From Clostridiales bacterium (GTDB lineage Bacteria > Bacillota > Clostridia > Oscillospirales > CAG-272), in contig JAAYHB010000015.1 of the NCBI GenBank assembly GCA_012727435.1, positions 1 through 64,000 on the forward strand: 64,000 bases of DNA. Reading direction: 5' to 3'. Shown piece after piece: positions 52,124 through 61,653 of the stretch; within the stretch, counting starts at the first letter, position 1; every line of letters starts with the position of its first letter. Below the pieces are notes generated by a model. That model was not told the origin of the DNA. It made no database searches and was given only the letters and a program-made list of their open reading frames with translations. Both the position numbers and the translations under genes were made by a program.

Positions 52124-52680
52124 TTTCCTTCACCTCCCACGTCAATCATTCCGGCTCCGGCAAGTATGTCGCGCGCCGTGTTTATGCCGGATTTGAGCGC
52201 ATTCGAGCTGATTGTCGCGCCCGAGATGGCGTCGACCTCGTCAGCCGAGGCTTTGCCCTTGAACTTTGCAAGGAAGCTCTTCTCAAACACTTTTGTCCCG
52301 ATACCCGGGGTCTCGGAATGCGAAATTACGCTGACGCCGGCAATACTGCCGCCCTTGTCAAAGGTCGCCAGTATGTTCACGTCCCCGCCGAAGCCCGCGG
52401 ATAAAACGCTGATGCAATAATAGGTTTCACCGTTATATGTAATCTCGTAGATTGCCTCGGCGCCTTCGGGCAGGTCGCCGAGCGTTTTGTAGCTTACGCC
52501 CTCCCCGAACATTTCGACAAAGGAACGGCGCATATCTTCCTCAAGATTTTCGGCAATTCTGTCCTTTGTAAGAGAGTTCACGGTCGAGAGCAGACCTGCG
52601 GTCAGAGCGGTTGTCAGAAAGAGCACCAGCACCATTTTAACCGCCTGCGGCAGGGATTTTTTATTCATTACTTCAGGCAT
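52120..52680 (-). CDS. rnfG: Rnf complex subunit G (covalent FMN)
   Basis: A 186-residue subunit with one N-terminal membrane helix and an extracytoplasmic FMN-binding domain. VDAISGATISSNAL carries the S-G-A-T motif whose threonine binds FMN covalently through ApbE. The ATG at 52680 overlaps the rnfD end; another at 52668 (MNKKSLPQ) is possible; neither has an ideal Shine-Dalgarno spacing. Confidence 0.93.
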   Translation of the reverse strand: MPEVMNKKSLPQAVKMVLVLFLTTALTAGLLSTVNSLTKDRIAENLEEDMRRSFVEMFGEGVSYKTLGDLPEGAEAIYEITYNGETYYCISVLSAGFGGDVNILATFDKGGSIAGVSVISHSETPGIGTKVFEKSFLAKFKGKASADEVDAISGATISSNALKSGINTARDILAGAGMIDVGGEGK

Positions 52681-53773
52681 GCTTCTTTTTCGCACCTCCG
52701 AACACTCTGGGTCTTGTGATACGCTCTATGTACCAGACCAGCGAATTCATCACGAGTATCGAGAAGGATACGCCCTCGGGATAGCCCCCGAAATACCGGA
52801 TAAAGACCACTAAAATCCCGGCGCCGGCGCCGAATATCACCCGCCCCCACGAGGTGGACGGGGAGGTCACATAGTCTGTCGCCATGAAGAAGGCGCCGAG
52901 AATCAGCCCGCCGGCGAGCACCTCGTAGAGCATGAACTCCCATCTTGCCACACCGTCAATCTGCGGGAAGAGGAAGGTCAAAAGAGCAACCGTGCCTATA
53001 TATGCGACCGGAATTTGCCATGTGATGATTTTGCGGATAAGCAGGTATACCCCGCCGAGCAGCAGGAACAGAGCCGATACCTCGCCGATGGTCCCCCCGA
53101 TTTTTCCGAGGAACATATCGAGCAGCGAGGCGTCGGGCAGCGCGCCGTGCTTGAGTGATGCCAGCGGGGTCGCCGAGGCGACGGCGTCGGCCGAGGAGAA
53201 CAGCAGCCTGTCAAACGGCGCGGTGAAGTTTGTCATATAGGACGGCCAGGCCATGGTGAGAAAGACTCGCGCGGCAAGCGCGGGGTTGAATACATTGTGC
53301 CCCAGCCCGCCGAAAAGCTGCTTGACTATCACGATAGCAAAGACCGAGCCGACAATGGCCAGCCAGGCAGGGGCGGTTGCCGGCAGGTTCATTCCGAGAA
53401 GCAGCCCAGTGAGCAGCGCCGAGCAGTCGCTTACGGTTATCGGGCGCTTCAGTATCAACTGGGTCACATATTCGGCGATGTAGCAGCTTCCGGCGCATAC
53501 GATGCAGACCAAAAGCGCCCGAAGGCCGAACACATATGTACCCCAGAGCAGCGCGGGAAGCAGCGCAAATATCACCTCAAGCATGATTGTCCGCGTGCTG
53601 TCACGGTGGCGGAGGTGGGGAGAGGAGGTTACGGTGAGCAGTTCCGGAACGGTTATTTTTTCGGACTCCTCTACCTTGGTTTCGGACTTTGACTCAACCT
53701 TGGCCTCAGGTTTTGACTCAACCTTTGCCTCGGCCTCGGCAAGTACAATATTATCCTTTTTTATATCGTTCAT
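52673..53773 (-). CDS. rnfD: Rnf complex subunit D (covalent FMN)
   Basis: A membrane subunit of 366 residues with about ten helices. VASATPLASLKHG holds the FMN-binding threonine motif; GLGHNVFNPALAARVFL and ATDYVTSPSTSWGRVIFG are family signatures. The start is the ATG after GGGAGG. The N-terminal extension contains a short imperfect repeat (KVESKPEAKVESKSETKVEE), an unusual acidic-basic addition before the first helix. Confidence 0.94.
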   Translation of the reverse strand: MNDIKKDNIVLAEAEAKVESKPEAKVESKSETKVEESEKITVPELLTVTSSPHLRHRDSTRTIMLEVIFALLPALLWGTYVFGLRALLVCIVCAGSCYIAEYVTQLILKRPITVSDCSALLTGLLLGMNLPATAPAWLAIVGSVFAIVIVKQLFGGLGHNVFNPALAARVFLTMAWPSYMTNFTAPFDRLLFSSADAVASATPLASLKHGALPDASLLDMFLGKIGGTIGEVSALFLLLGGVYLLIRKIITWQIPVAYIGTVALLTFLFPQIDGVARWEFMLYEVLAGGLILGAFFMATDYVTSPSTSWGRVIFGAGAGILVVFIRYFGGYPEGVSFSILVMNSLVWYIERITRPRVFGGAKKKHA

Positions 53774-53786
53774 TATCTGCCTCCCG

Positions 53787-55109
53787 TCAACGTTTTCCGG
53801 CGGCATAAAGCGCATTTTTCGCCTGCCGGATGTACTGGACTATGTCAACCCGGCCCGGGCAGACATAAGAGCAGGTTCCGCACTCAAGGCAGTCGTTGAC
53901 ATTATAATCATAGCACCCGTCGTAATCCCGGGCTCCTGCCATTCTGGCAAGATAATTCGGCATGAGCCGCATGGGGCAGTGCCTGACACAACGCCCGCAG
54001 TTGATACAGCAGGAAGGCAGGTCATCGCACTTTCCGCCCGAGAGCGCCAGCAGCGCAGACATGCCCTTTTTCAGACCGTATTTCAGATCCCAGAGCGCCG
54101 TGCCCATCATCGGGCCGCCGTTTATGATCTTCTCGGGTGTCTTTACAAAGCCACCGCAGAATTCAATTAGCTCGCTCACCGGAGTGCCGATGCGCGCGAG
54201 CACATTCTTCGGGGTTTTGATGCAGTCGCCGGTGACGGTTACTACCCGTTCAATCAGAGGCATACCCTCGACGCAGGCTCGGTATATCGCCACGCAGGTG
54301 CTGGCATTGAATATGATAAATCCCAAATCGGCCAGCCGCGCGCTGCGGGGAGGTTCGGTTTTGCAGAGCGCGTTTATAATCATGCCCTTATCGCCCTGCG
54401 GGTATTTGGTCTTAAGCAGTCTGACCTCTATATCCCCCCGGTCCTTCAGCAACCCGGCCAGCATCGCGGCCGCGTCGGCCTTGTTGTCCTCAACCGCAAT
54501 ATAGGTGCGCTCAATTCCCATCGCACGAATAATTATATCGACTCCGCCGAGCAGTTTTTCGGGATATTCAAGCATAGCCCTGTGATCGGCGGTTATATAG
54601 GGTTCGCATTCAGCGCAATTGATAAGCAGGGTTTTGGCTTTGACAAGTGAGTTTGCTATTTTTGCATGTGCCGGGAATGCCGCGCCCCCCAGCCCGACCA
54701 CCCCGGCTTCTTTGATGGCCGAGATAATTTCGTCGGTCGTCATGTCCTGGGGATCCTTTTTTTGCTCCTGCGCCTTGAGAATCGACTCGTCGAGGGTGTC
54801 AAGGCCGTCGTTTTCAACGACAACCGCCTCAACCAAAGCCGCCTTTTCAGGGTCGTAATATTTCTCAATGGCGCTGACTTTCCCGGAAACACTTGAATGA
54901 AGGGGGCAGGCAAATTTCCAATCAGACATGCCGATTACCTGTCCGAGGCAAACCTTGTCGCCGGGAGCGACCGTCGCCTTCATCGGGGGGCCGCTGTGCT
55001 GTGCAAGCGATATTCTGACTACCCCCGGGGCCGGCATGACTTCGATCGGAGACTTGCCGGTTTCCTTATGTCCGGCAATATGTATCCCGCCCCGAAAAGT
55101 CGGGTTCAA
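53787..55109 (-). CDS. rnfC: Rnf complex subunit C
   Basis: The peripheral subunit that exchanges electrons with NAD. The 440-residue product has the N-terminal barrel-sandwich (FRGGIHIAGHKETGKSPIEV), the NADH/FMN-binding domain with GVVGLGGAAFPAHAK, and two 4Fe-4S motifs CINCGRCVRHCP and CLECGTCSYVCP. The start codon is TTG, with AAAGGAGG 10 bases upstream. It is the first gene of the operon. Rnf couples ferredoxin oxidation and NAD+ reduction to export of Na+ or H+. Confidence 0.95.
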   Translation of the reverse strand: MNPTFRGGIHIAGHKETGKSPIEVMPAPGVVRISLAQHSGPPMKATVAPGDKVCLGQVIGMSDWKFACPLHSSVSGKVSAIEKYYDPEKAALVEAVVVENDGLDTLDESILKAQEQKKDPQDMTTDEIISAIKEAGVVGLGGAAFPAHAKIANSLVKAKTLLINCAECEPYITADHRAMLEYPEKLLGGVDIIIRAMGIERTYIAVEDNKADAAAMLAGLLKDRGDIEVRLLKTKYPQGDKGMIINALCKTEPPRSARLADLGFIIFNASTCVAIYRACVEGMPLIERVVTVTGDCIKTPKNVLARIGTPVSELIEFCGGFVKTPEKIINGGPMMGTALWDLKYGLKKGMSALLALSGGKCDDLPSCCINCGRCVRHCPMRLMPNYLARMAGARDYDGCYDYNVNDCLECGTCSYVCPGRVDIVQYIRQAKNALYAAGKR

Positions 55110-55168
55110 CTTAGTACTTCCTCCTTTTTGTTATGTTGCATCGCCGAAACTGACGCACACTTCAATAT

Positions 55169-55197
55169 ATTATATAACCATATTACGTTTTTTTCAA
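55169..55197 (-). promoter_or_regulatory. promoter of the rnf operon
   Basis: TTGAAA and TATAAT on the minus strand with a 17-base spacer, about 60 bases before rnfC. Confidence 0.75.
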
Positions 55198-55243
55198 TAG
55201 GAAAATTAAAACAAGTTAGCCCAGTGTTGTTAAGGCATAGTTA

Positions 55244-55282
55244 TAGGCTGCCACAAATATATCATGTATCCGTGGCAGCCTA
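55244..55282 (-). terminator. hairpin after the cysteine desulfurase gene
   Basis: TAGGCTGCCAC and its exact complement form an 11-bp stem with a 17-base loop. The downstream minus-strand sequence TAACTATG is not a strong T tract, so efficiency is uncertain. Confidence 0.55.
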
Positions 55283-55325
55283 CCATACTTTTCTTTGCCC
55301 GACCTATGGTCGCGGCAATATATTC

Positions 55326-56492
55326 TTATAATTCCGCGGCTCTCACAAGTGTAGCTATTCCCTCGCTCAGAGCCGAGCAGAGCGCGTCAACATCATCCTT
55401 TGTGTTTGTGCGGCAAAGGCTAATGCGGAGCGAGCAGGCAGCCTCATGCCGCTCGAGCCCGAAGCCGAGCAGGGCGGCCGACACCTTTTCGCGGCGCGAC
55501 GAGCAGGCCGACCCGCCGGAGACCGCAATCCCCTTTGAGGACAGAAAATTAACCATCGTCTCGCTCTTAATCCCGGGCAGGGTCAGGCTGATTATATGCG
55601 GCGCCCGCATGCCCCGCGGCCGGTTGATGCGTATGCCGGGAAGTTCCTCAAGCTTTTTTTCGGTGTAATCGCGCAGGGCGGCAATATCTTTGGCATATTC
55701 CTCCGCCCGGGGCGCATACTCCGCGGCGGCCCCGCCGAAGCCGGCGATACAAATAAGGTTTTCGGTCCCCGAGCGGAATTCCTCCTCCTGCCCGCCGCCG
55801 AGGATTATCGGCACGATAGCCTTTCTCTTTTTAATTTCGGGCGACACAGAAAGCGCCCCGACGCCCTTCGGCCCGTGAATTTTATGTGCGCTGATTGTGA
55901 CCAGGTCGGCCTTGATTTTCTGGGGCGTAAAGGCAAACTTTAGATACCCCTGCGTCGCGTCGCAGTGGGTTATCACGCCGGGGCAGAGCTGCTTTGCAAG
56001 ATCAAACATCCCGGCAACATCATAGACCGCCCCGGTTTCGTTGTTCACCATCATTACAGTCACCATATAAGCCCCGCGCAACAGTTCCTCGCGGTACTCG
56101 TCAAAGTCGATTACCCCGCCCCGGGTGTGTAACCTGACAATCGTAAGCCCCGCTTCCTCAAGCCTGCCGAGCGGCTTGCTTACCGAAGGGTGCTCGGAGT
56201 CTGTTGTGATAATCCGATCTGATACCCGCCGCTGTTTTGCCGCGGCACATCCGAGAATCGCCAGGTTGTTAGCCTCGGTGCCCGAGCCGGTAAAAATCAG
56301 CGAATAGCCGCTCCCCGGCCTTATCCCCAGCGAATCGCAGACTGTTTCTCTGGCCTCCTCAAGCAGTCTTTGGGCTTCAAGTCCCATAGAATGAAGCGAC
56401 GACGGGTTGCCATAGCATCCCATCGCCTCAGTCATTTTTTCTATTGCTCCGGCGCACAGCCGGGTGGTTGCACTGTTGTCGAGATATATCAT
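55326..56492 (-). CDS. cysteine desulfurase (NifS/IscS-like)
   Basis: A PLP enzyme of 388 residues releasing sulfur from cysteine for Fe-S clusters or thiolation. Seen are MIYLDNSATTR, GNPSSLHSMG, GSGTEANNLAI, the PLP lysine in ISAHKIHGPKG and the active cysteine in SGGSACSSRR. The long loop and SGTEN motif (EEFRSGTENLICIAGF) match class I. Neither an IscU scaffold nor a ThiI/MnmA partner is adjacent. It follows the lipoprotein gene with a 4-base overlap. Confidence 0.93.
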   Translation of the reverse strand: MIYLDNSATTRLCAGAIEKMTEAMGCYGNPSSLHSMGLEAQRLLEEARETVCDSLGIRPGSGYSLIFTGSGTEANNLAILGCAAAKQRRVSDRIITTDSEHPSVSKPLGRLEEAGLTIVRLHTRGGVIDFDEYREELLRGAYMVTVMMVNNETGAVYDVAGMFDLAKQLCPGVITHCDATQGYLKFAFTPQKIKADLVTISAHKIHGPKGVGALSVSPEIKKRKAIVPIILGGGQEEEFRSGTENLICIAGFGGAAAEYAPRAEEYAKDIAALRDYTEKKLEELPGIRINRPRGMRAPHIISLTLPGIKSETMVNFLSSKGIAVSGGSACSSRREKVSAALLGFGLERHEAACSLRISLCRTNTKDDVDALCSALSEGIATLVRAAEL

Positions 56493-57010
56493 CTGAACTC
56501 AAATACTCCAATCATTCCGTTGACCTCATCAAGATGGGAGTCGAAATTTTCGGGCAGCGATGTGTATGTTAGCACATAGAAATAATTTTTGTATGTGGTA
56601 ATCACCTGCATGACCTTATAGTGCCCTTCGCCTATTGTGGCGGTAAAGACACAGCGCAGGGCGTCCCGCCCGCCGAGGGTGGTCTCGCTCTTCTCGATAA
56701 ATTCGTAATCGCCGTATATGTCCTTGTACTTCTGTTCGGTGTAATCCCAGAATCCGGCTATGGTGTCGAGCCCTTCCTCGGGCACATATGTGGTGATTAT
56801 GACCATCGAGCGGTCGTCAATCGAGTAATACGCCATGGGATTACCGGTACCGGTGCCGACACTCCACTGCGTGGGTGCATAAAACCGGTAGGGTACGTCA
56901 TCCCCCGAGACCAGCTTGTAGCCCTTGGGAACCTCCACATTATCCCCCGAGCAGGCCGCAAGTGCCAGACACAAAACCAACGCAAGAAGCGCGAAAGCTG
57001 CTTTTCTCAT
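56489..57010 (-). CDS. predicted lipoprotein, PsbP-like
   Basis: A 173-residue protein with a lipoprotein signal (MRKAAFALLALVLCLALAAC; cysteine at residue 20). The mature part, with YRFYAPTQWSV and YKVMQVITTYKNYFYVLTYTS, resembles the PsbP-like/DUF1795-type fold of small lipoproteins. Function unknown. It overlaps the desulfurase start by 4 bases, so both are cotranscribed, an odd pairing. Confidence 0.75.
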   Translation of the reverse strand: MRKAAFALLALVLCLALAACSGDNVEVPKGYKLVSGDDVPYRFYAPTQWSVGTGTGNPMAYYSIDDRSMVIITTYVPEEGLDTIAGFWDYTEQKYKDIYGDYEFIEKSETTLGGRDALRCVFTATIGEGHYKVMQVITTYKNYFYVLTYTSLPENFDSHLDEVNGMIGVFEFR

Positions 57011-57088
57011 CTATCTGAGCATGTCCTTTCAATATATCAACGCGGCAGACCGAACTCAAGGCCGCCTGAAATAAATTACCTGTGATTA

Positions 57089-57116
57089 ATTATAACAGAA
57101 AAACCGGGGTTGTCAA
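57089..57116 (-). promoter_or_regulatory. promoter of the lipoprotein-desulfurase operon
   Basis: TTGACA and TATAAT on the minus strand with a 16-base spacer. Confidence 0.8.
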
Positions 57117-57151
57117 TAGCCGCAGGAAAAGTAATGGCATCCTAAAAGCCC

Positions 57152-57171
57152 TAAAATTCCCGCATGCGGGA
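57152..57171 (-). terminator. short terminator after the lyase-family gene
   Basis: TCCCGCATGCGGGA is a perfect palindrome followed on the minus strand by ATTTTAG. It lies 6 bases past the stop codon at 57178. Confidence 0.55.
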
Positions 57172-57177
57172 CTCTCC

Positions 57178-58416
57178 TCAGACGCCCATAGCGGCCGCGG
57201 CTGCAAGAATCCCGATTTTCCCCGACTCGTATGTCAGCCCGCCCTGAAAATACACCCTGTACGGCGGGCGCAGCGGACCGTCGGCACTCAACTCAATTGA
57301 AGCGCCCTGCACGAAGGTACCGGCGGCCATAATTACCGGGTCGGCATAGCCCGGCATATCCCACGGCTCGGGAGTGACGAAGGAATCGACCGGCGAGGCA
57401 GACTGAATCCCGCGGCAGAAGGCGCAAAGAGCCTCGGGGCTCCCGCACTCAACCGTTTGAATAATATCCGAGCGGGCTTCGTCCCAGCCGGGGTCAACCC
57501 GGTACCCGAGACTTTTGAATATATACGCGGCAAAATGCGCGGTTTTCAGAGCCTGCGCGGTTGTATGCGGGGCGTAAAACAGCCCTTTGAGCATATTTCT
57601 GGTCTGGCCGAGCGATGCGCCGACTTTGCTGCCTGTCCCGACCGTCGTCAGCCGAAATGAGGCAAGCTCTACCGCCCGCGCGCTGCCGGCTATATACCCG
57701 CCAGTATCCGCCATCCCGCCGCCGGGGTTTTTTATCAGAGAACCGATGAGAAGGTCGGCCCGCGGCTCGCGCTCCTCGGTAAATTCGCCGTAGCAGTTGT
57801 CGACCACGACATATGCACCCGGCAGCTTTTTGTGAACATAATCGGTAAGCTCGCTGATTTCGTCGGCAAATAAAGTGCGCCGGTCCGAATACCCCCGCGA
57901 CCTCTGGACATAAAGTACTTTAACTCTGCCCCCGAGCCTGTTCAGCGCCCTGTCAAGCGCGGCATAGTCAATTCTCCCGTCGTCAAGCTCTATCTGCTCA
58001 TATCCGATGCCGAAATCGAAAAGCGAGCCCTCCCCGCTCCGCCCGCCTATCACCTCGTCGAGCGTGTCATAAGGCCGACCGGTGACCGACAGCATAATGT
58101 CGCCCGGACGGAGCAGTCCGAACAGCCCTACCGCGAGCGCGTGGGTCCCGCTCACGAAATTGTGGCGCACCAGCGCCGCCTCGGTTCCGAACACCTCGGC
58201 CCAGATGAGGTCGAGCGTGTCGCGCCCCCGGTCGCCGTAGCCGTAGCCGGTGCCCGGCAGGAACATGGTATCAGACACGCGGTGAACCCTAAAGGCCTCG
58301 AGCACCCGCGCGGTGTTCTCAAATGATATTCTGTCAATCCGGGCAAAGTGAGGGGCAAGCGCCGCCTCGGCCTCGGCACTAAGTTTTAACAGTCTTTCTG
58401 AAAAAATCATTTCCAT
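57178..58416 (-). CDS. methionine gamma-lyase family (aluminium-resistance-type) PLP protein
   Basis: A 412-residue PLP fold-type I protein of the family annotated as 'methionine gamma-lyase family' or 'aluminum resistance protein' in Firmicutes. GYGYGDRGRDTLD, FVSGTHALAVGLFGLLRPGD, VVVDNCYGEFTEE and the probable PLP lysine in GSLIKNPGGGMADTGGYIAG are visible. Its natural reaction is not established. The ribosome binding site is weak. It follows the M42 peptidase gene by 61 bases. Confidence 0.88.
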   Translation of the reverse strand: MEMIFSERLLKLSAEAEAALAPHFARIDRISFENTARVLEAFRVHRVSDTMFLPGTGYGYGDRGRDTLDLIWAEVFGTEAALVRHNFVSGTHALAVGLFGLLRPGDIMLSVTGRPYDTLDEVIGGRSGEGSLFDFGIGYEQIELDDGRIDYAALDRALNRLGGRVKVLYVQRSRGYSDRRTLFADEISELTDYVHKKLPGAYVVVDNCYGEFTEEREPRADLLIGSLIKNPGGGMADTGGYIAGSARAVELASFRLTTVGTGSKVGASLGQTRNMLKGLFYAPHTTAQALKTAHFAAYIFKSLGYRVDPGWDEARSDIIQTVECGSPEALCAFCRGIQSASPVDSFVTPEPWDMPGYADPVIMAAGTFVQGASIELSADGPLRPPYRVYFQGGLTYESGKIGILAAAAAMGV

Positions 58417-58477
58417 CCAAACAACATCTTCTCCGCAAAGCCGCGCCGCACGAACAGGGCTATTTTGCGGGTTTGTG

Positions 58478-59479
58478 TCAATCCTTTTTCAGCAGGTATT
58501 TTACCGACAGCTCAACCGTCGCCTTGATATCGCCGAGGTCGGCCATCTCGACGCCCGAGTGGATGTAGCGCGTCGGAATCGAGAGGGCGGCCGCGCGGCA
58601 GCCGGCGCCGCTCATCTGAATCGAGCTTGTGTCGGTCCCGCCGGCAACCAGTATCTCGCACTGGTACTTGATTTTGTTGTCCTTTGCAACTCGAGTCAGT
58701 TCCTCGACTGTACCGGCATGACAGATCACCGAGGCGTCCTTGATTTTTATCGCCGTCCCCTCCCCGAGCTTGACTGCCATAGGCTTTGCCTCCGGGGTGT
58801 CCCCGGTTGAGGTGACGTCGTATACCAGCGCAAGGTCGGGGGAAATCTCAAACGCCGCCGTCTTCGAACCCCGGCAGCCGACCTCCTCCTGAACCGAGAA
58901 AACGTAATAAATATCGTCGGGGCAGCCCTCTTCTGCCAGCCGCTCGGAAATCATGACGAGGATTGCGCAGCCCAGCCGGTCGTCAAAGGGTCTGCCGGCT
59001 ATCCGCCGCCCGGCAAGCTTTTTCACATAGGGCTCCTGCACAAACGAGTCGCCGACAGACACCAGCCTTTCGGCTTCCTTCCTGTTTTTCGCCCCTATGT
59101 CAATATAGCACTTGTCAAAGGTGATTTCGCCGGTCTTAAGCCCGCTCTCGGGGACCAGCACGCCCGGCACCCCGCGGCCCGATACCACGTTGGTGTACGA
59201 GGCCGAAATATAGTTTATCCCGCCGATGTTTGAGAACCTGATGTTGCCATTGTCCTCAATACAGGTCACCATGTAGCCGATTTCGTCCATGTGGGCGCAG
59301 AGCATTATTTTCCTGCGCCCTTCACCCGAGCCCGACTTCACGGCAATAAGGTTCCCGAGCGTGTCGTTGTAGCAGTAGTCGACGTAAGGCGAGATGGCCT
59401 TCTGTATCACCGCCGAGACCTGTTTTTCGCTGCCCGAGAGGCCGTGGCAGCAGGTTATCTTTTTAATCAGATTCAGCAT
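58478..59479 (-). CDS. M42 family aminopeptidase (first of three)
   Basis: A cytosolic dinuclear-metal aminopeptidase of 333 residues. Metal and catalytic residues appear in LCAHMDEIGYMV, RPFDDRLGCAIL, VQEEVGCRGSKTA and VYDVTSTGD, with a final histidine in IPTRYIHSGVE. M42 peptidases (TET/PepA-type) form dodecameric cages that trim peptides. GGGGG precedes the ATG. It lies 14 bases after the second copy. Confidence 0.9.
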   Translation of the reverse strand: MLNLIKKITCCHGLSGSEKQVSAVIQKAISPYVDYCYNDTLGNLIAVKSGSGEGRRKIMLCAHMDEIGYMVTCIEDNGNIRFSNIGGINYISASYTNVVSGRGVPGVLVPESGLKTGEITFDKCYIDIGAKNRKEAERLVSVGDSFVQEPYVKKLAGRRIAGRPFDDRLGCAILVMISERLAEEGCPDDIYYVFSVQEEVGCRGSKTAAFEISPDLALVYDVTSTGDTPEAKPMAVKLGEGTAIKIKDASVICHAGTVEELTRVAKDNKIKYQCEILVAGGTDTSSIQMSGAGCRAAALSIPTRYIHSGVEMADLGDIKATVELSVKYLLKKD

Positions 59480-59493
59480 TTTTTGTTTCCCCC

Positions 59494-60573
59494 TTAAAAT
59501 TTCCAGCCGCAGAGCATTGCTATAATTAAGTCTTCCATGGCAAAAATGTCCGGGAGCGCAGCCACGGCCGACGGACCGTGAATATATCTTGCCGGAGCAG
59601 AGAGCGCCAGCGCCCGCACGCCACGTCCCGAGCGCTGGATATGCGCGGCGTCATTTGAGCCCGACACATACCGTTTCACCTGAGCCTTAATATTGTTTTC
59701 TTTTGCGACAGAGAGCGCAAATTCGGCAAACTCGCGGTCGTAGATTGTTCCCTTGTCGGCATAGGAAATCACGCCGCCCTCGCCGACTTTTGCCACCTTT
59801 GCGGCCTCGGGCACCCCGGCAAGATCGGCGACCGCCGTCGCCTCGACGACAATCGAGAAGTCGGGACAAAGCGCATTTGCCACGGTTCCGGCGCCCGAAT
59901 AACCGGTCTCCTCGCGCACGGTAAAGCAGAAGTACAAATCAAACGGCATTTTTTCCCCGGTGTCCTTCAGCCGCCTCATCACCTCGATCAAAACAGCGCA
60001 GCCCAGACGGTCGTCGATGGCCTTGCATTTGACAAACTTGTCCTCCGAGCCGAATATCACAAAATCAGAATCGAACACCCCGAAGTCACCGAGATCTACA
60101 TATTTTTGAGCTTCTTCTTTATCCTTAGCGCCTATGTCGATATACAATTTATCGGCCTTGACTATCTTCTTGCGCTCCTCGGGCGACTGCAGGTGAATGG
60201 CCTTCGAGCCGATTACTCCCTTCACCCGCTTTTCCTCGTCACCGAGCAAAACACCCCGGCCGGGGAGTACCCTCGGGTCAATTCCGCCTATACAGACGAA
60301 CTTCAGACAGCCCTCCTCGGTTATATCGTTTATCATGAAACCGACCTCGTCCATGTGCGCCGAAATCATGATTTTTCGGGGACTCCCCGGGTCATACCCC
60401 TCACCGCCGCCGCGAATGCGCGCGATAATGTTGCCCATGTTGTCGGTGCGGCAGTCGTCATAGGTCCCGGCTATCCGGTCGAGTATCAAGCCTGCCACCT
60501 GCCCCTCGCAGCCCGACGGGCCGAAGGCAAGACAGAGCTCGCGCAAAAGGTCAACTCCGCTAAATCTTTTCAT
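59494..60573 (-). CDS. M42 family aminopeptidase (second of three)
   Basis: A 359-residue paralogue with ISAHMDEVGFMI, KAIDDRLGCAVLI, TVREETGYSGAGTV, VVEATAVAD and APARYIHGPSA, so all expected metal positions are kept. I start at the ATG 7 bases after GGGGGAG; the ORF-track start lies within the upstream gene. Overlaps the third copy's stop codon by 14 bases. Confidence 0.9.
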   Translation of the reverse strand: MKRFSGVDLLRELCLAFGPSGCEGQVAGLILDRIAGTYDDCRTDNMGNIIARIRGGGEGYDPGSPRKIMISAHMDEVGFMINDITEEGCLKFVCIGGIDPRVLPGRGVLLGDEEKRVKGVIGSKAIHLQSPEERKKIVKADKLYIDIGAKDKEEAQKYVDLGDFGVFDSDFVIFGSEDKFVKCKAIDDRLGCAVLIEVMRRLKDTGEKMPFDLYFCFTVREETGYSGAGTVANALCPDFSIVVEATAVADLAGVPEAAKVAKVGEGGVISYADKGTIYDREFAEFALSVAKENNIKAQVKRYVSGSNDAAHIQRSGRGVRALALSAPARYIHGPSAVAALPDIFAMEDLIIAMLCGWKF

Positions 60574-61627
60574 GTCCGAACTCCCCCGCAATCCTGCCCG
60601 AAGAGACAAAGGCCGAAATCAGCTTTGCGGTCTCGATGCAGTCCTCGATGCAGATTATTTCGTTGTATGTGTGCATGTTCTTCATCGGCAGCCCGACATC
60701 GACCACCGGCACGCCGGCACGGGTCAGCCCGACCGCCGGCGAGTTGGTTCCGGTTCCGGGCGAGGATACAGTATACTGGTACTTGATTCCCTTCTCACCG
60801 GCAAGCTCGGCGGTCATTCTGGTCAGCCGCCGGTCGGTAGCCGGCGAGTGGGTTATTGCCGGCCCACCCCCGAAAACCGTGGTCTCTCCCCTCGACGTAT
60901 CGGGCACCTTTGCATGGCAGACATCGACCACCATGGCGTAGTCGGGCTCAATTCTGTAGGTCCCGGCCGCAGCGCCCCCGACCCGCCGGGTCTCCTCAAA
61001 TGCTGAAAGCATAAGATAGACGTCCCCGGCAAGCTCGTCCTTCGGAAGCCCGGCAAGAGCGTAGACCGTGCAGGCGGCGCAGGCCTTGTCGTCAAAGCTT
61101 TTGCCAGAGATGCTGCCGCCGAGCAGGTCGGTGTATTTGGGCAGAAAGCCCACCGGCATGCCGACCCTGACAAAGCCCTCAAGCTCTTCCTTGGTGTAGC
61201 CGGTGTCGATTAAGAATTCATGAATCTCGCCGGGCTTCTCAGCGTCCTCGGGCTTTTGCAGGTGCGGCGGCGTCGAGGCGATGACGCCGTAAATCTGTTT
61301 GTCGCCGTATATTATCACCTCGGCGGCGTTGAGAATCCTCGTATCAAGCCCGCCGATGTTGACAAACGAGAGGAACCCGCCCTCCTTTATGTCGGCGACA
61401 TACATCCCGACCTCGTCAAAGTGGGTGTCGATAAGAATCTTAGGAGCGTTTTCCCGTCCGCAGTACCTGACGAACACCTGATTGCCGACATCATCGGCAT
61501 AGTACTCATCAAAATACCCGCCGACAAGCGAGAGCAGTTTCCTGCGCTCGTGTGTCTCCCGGCCGGAGACCGACATCAGCCCGGCAAGTCCGACTACAAG
61601 CTCCTTTAAATCAATTTCGGTTTTCAT
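60560..61627 (-). CDS. M42 family aminopeptidase, divergent (third of three)
   Basis: A 355-residue paralogue more diverged than the others: DTHFDEVGMYV instead of AHMDE(I/V)G, KSFDDKACAACT instead of DDRLGCA, SAFEETRRVGGAA and VVDVCHAKV, ending with GLPMKNMHTYNE. The metal-binding Asp/Glu/His positions appear conserved, so activity is likely but specificity may differ. GGAG is 10 bases before the ATG. First peptidase after murD, 26 bases away. Confidence 0.87.
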   Translation of the reverse strand: MKTEIDLKELVVGLAGLMSVSGRETHERRKLLSLVGGYFDEYYADDVGNQVFVRYCGRENAPKILIDTHFDEVGMYVADIKEGGFLSFVNIGGLDTRILNAAEVIIYGDKQIYGVIASTPPHLQKPEDAEKPGEIHEFLIDTGYTKEELEGFVRVGMPVGFLPKYTDLLGGSISGKSFDDKACAACTVYALAGLPKDELAGDVYLMLSAFEETRRVGGAAAGTYRIEPDYAMVVDVCHAKVPDTSRGETTVFGGGPAITHSPATDRRLTRMTAELAGEKGIKYQYTVSSPGTGTNSPAVGLTRAGVPVVDVGLPMKNMHTYNEIICIEDCIETAKLISAFVSSGRIAGEFGHEKI

Positions 61628-61653
61628 TTTCGGTCGACTCCAATCGTTATATT

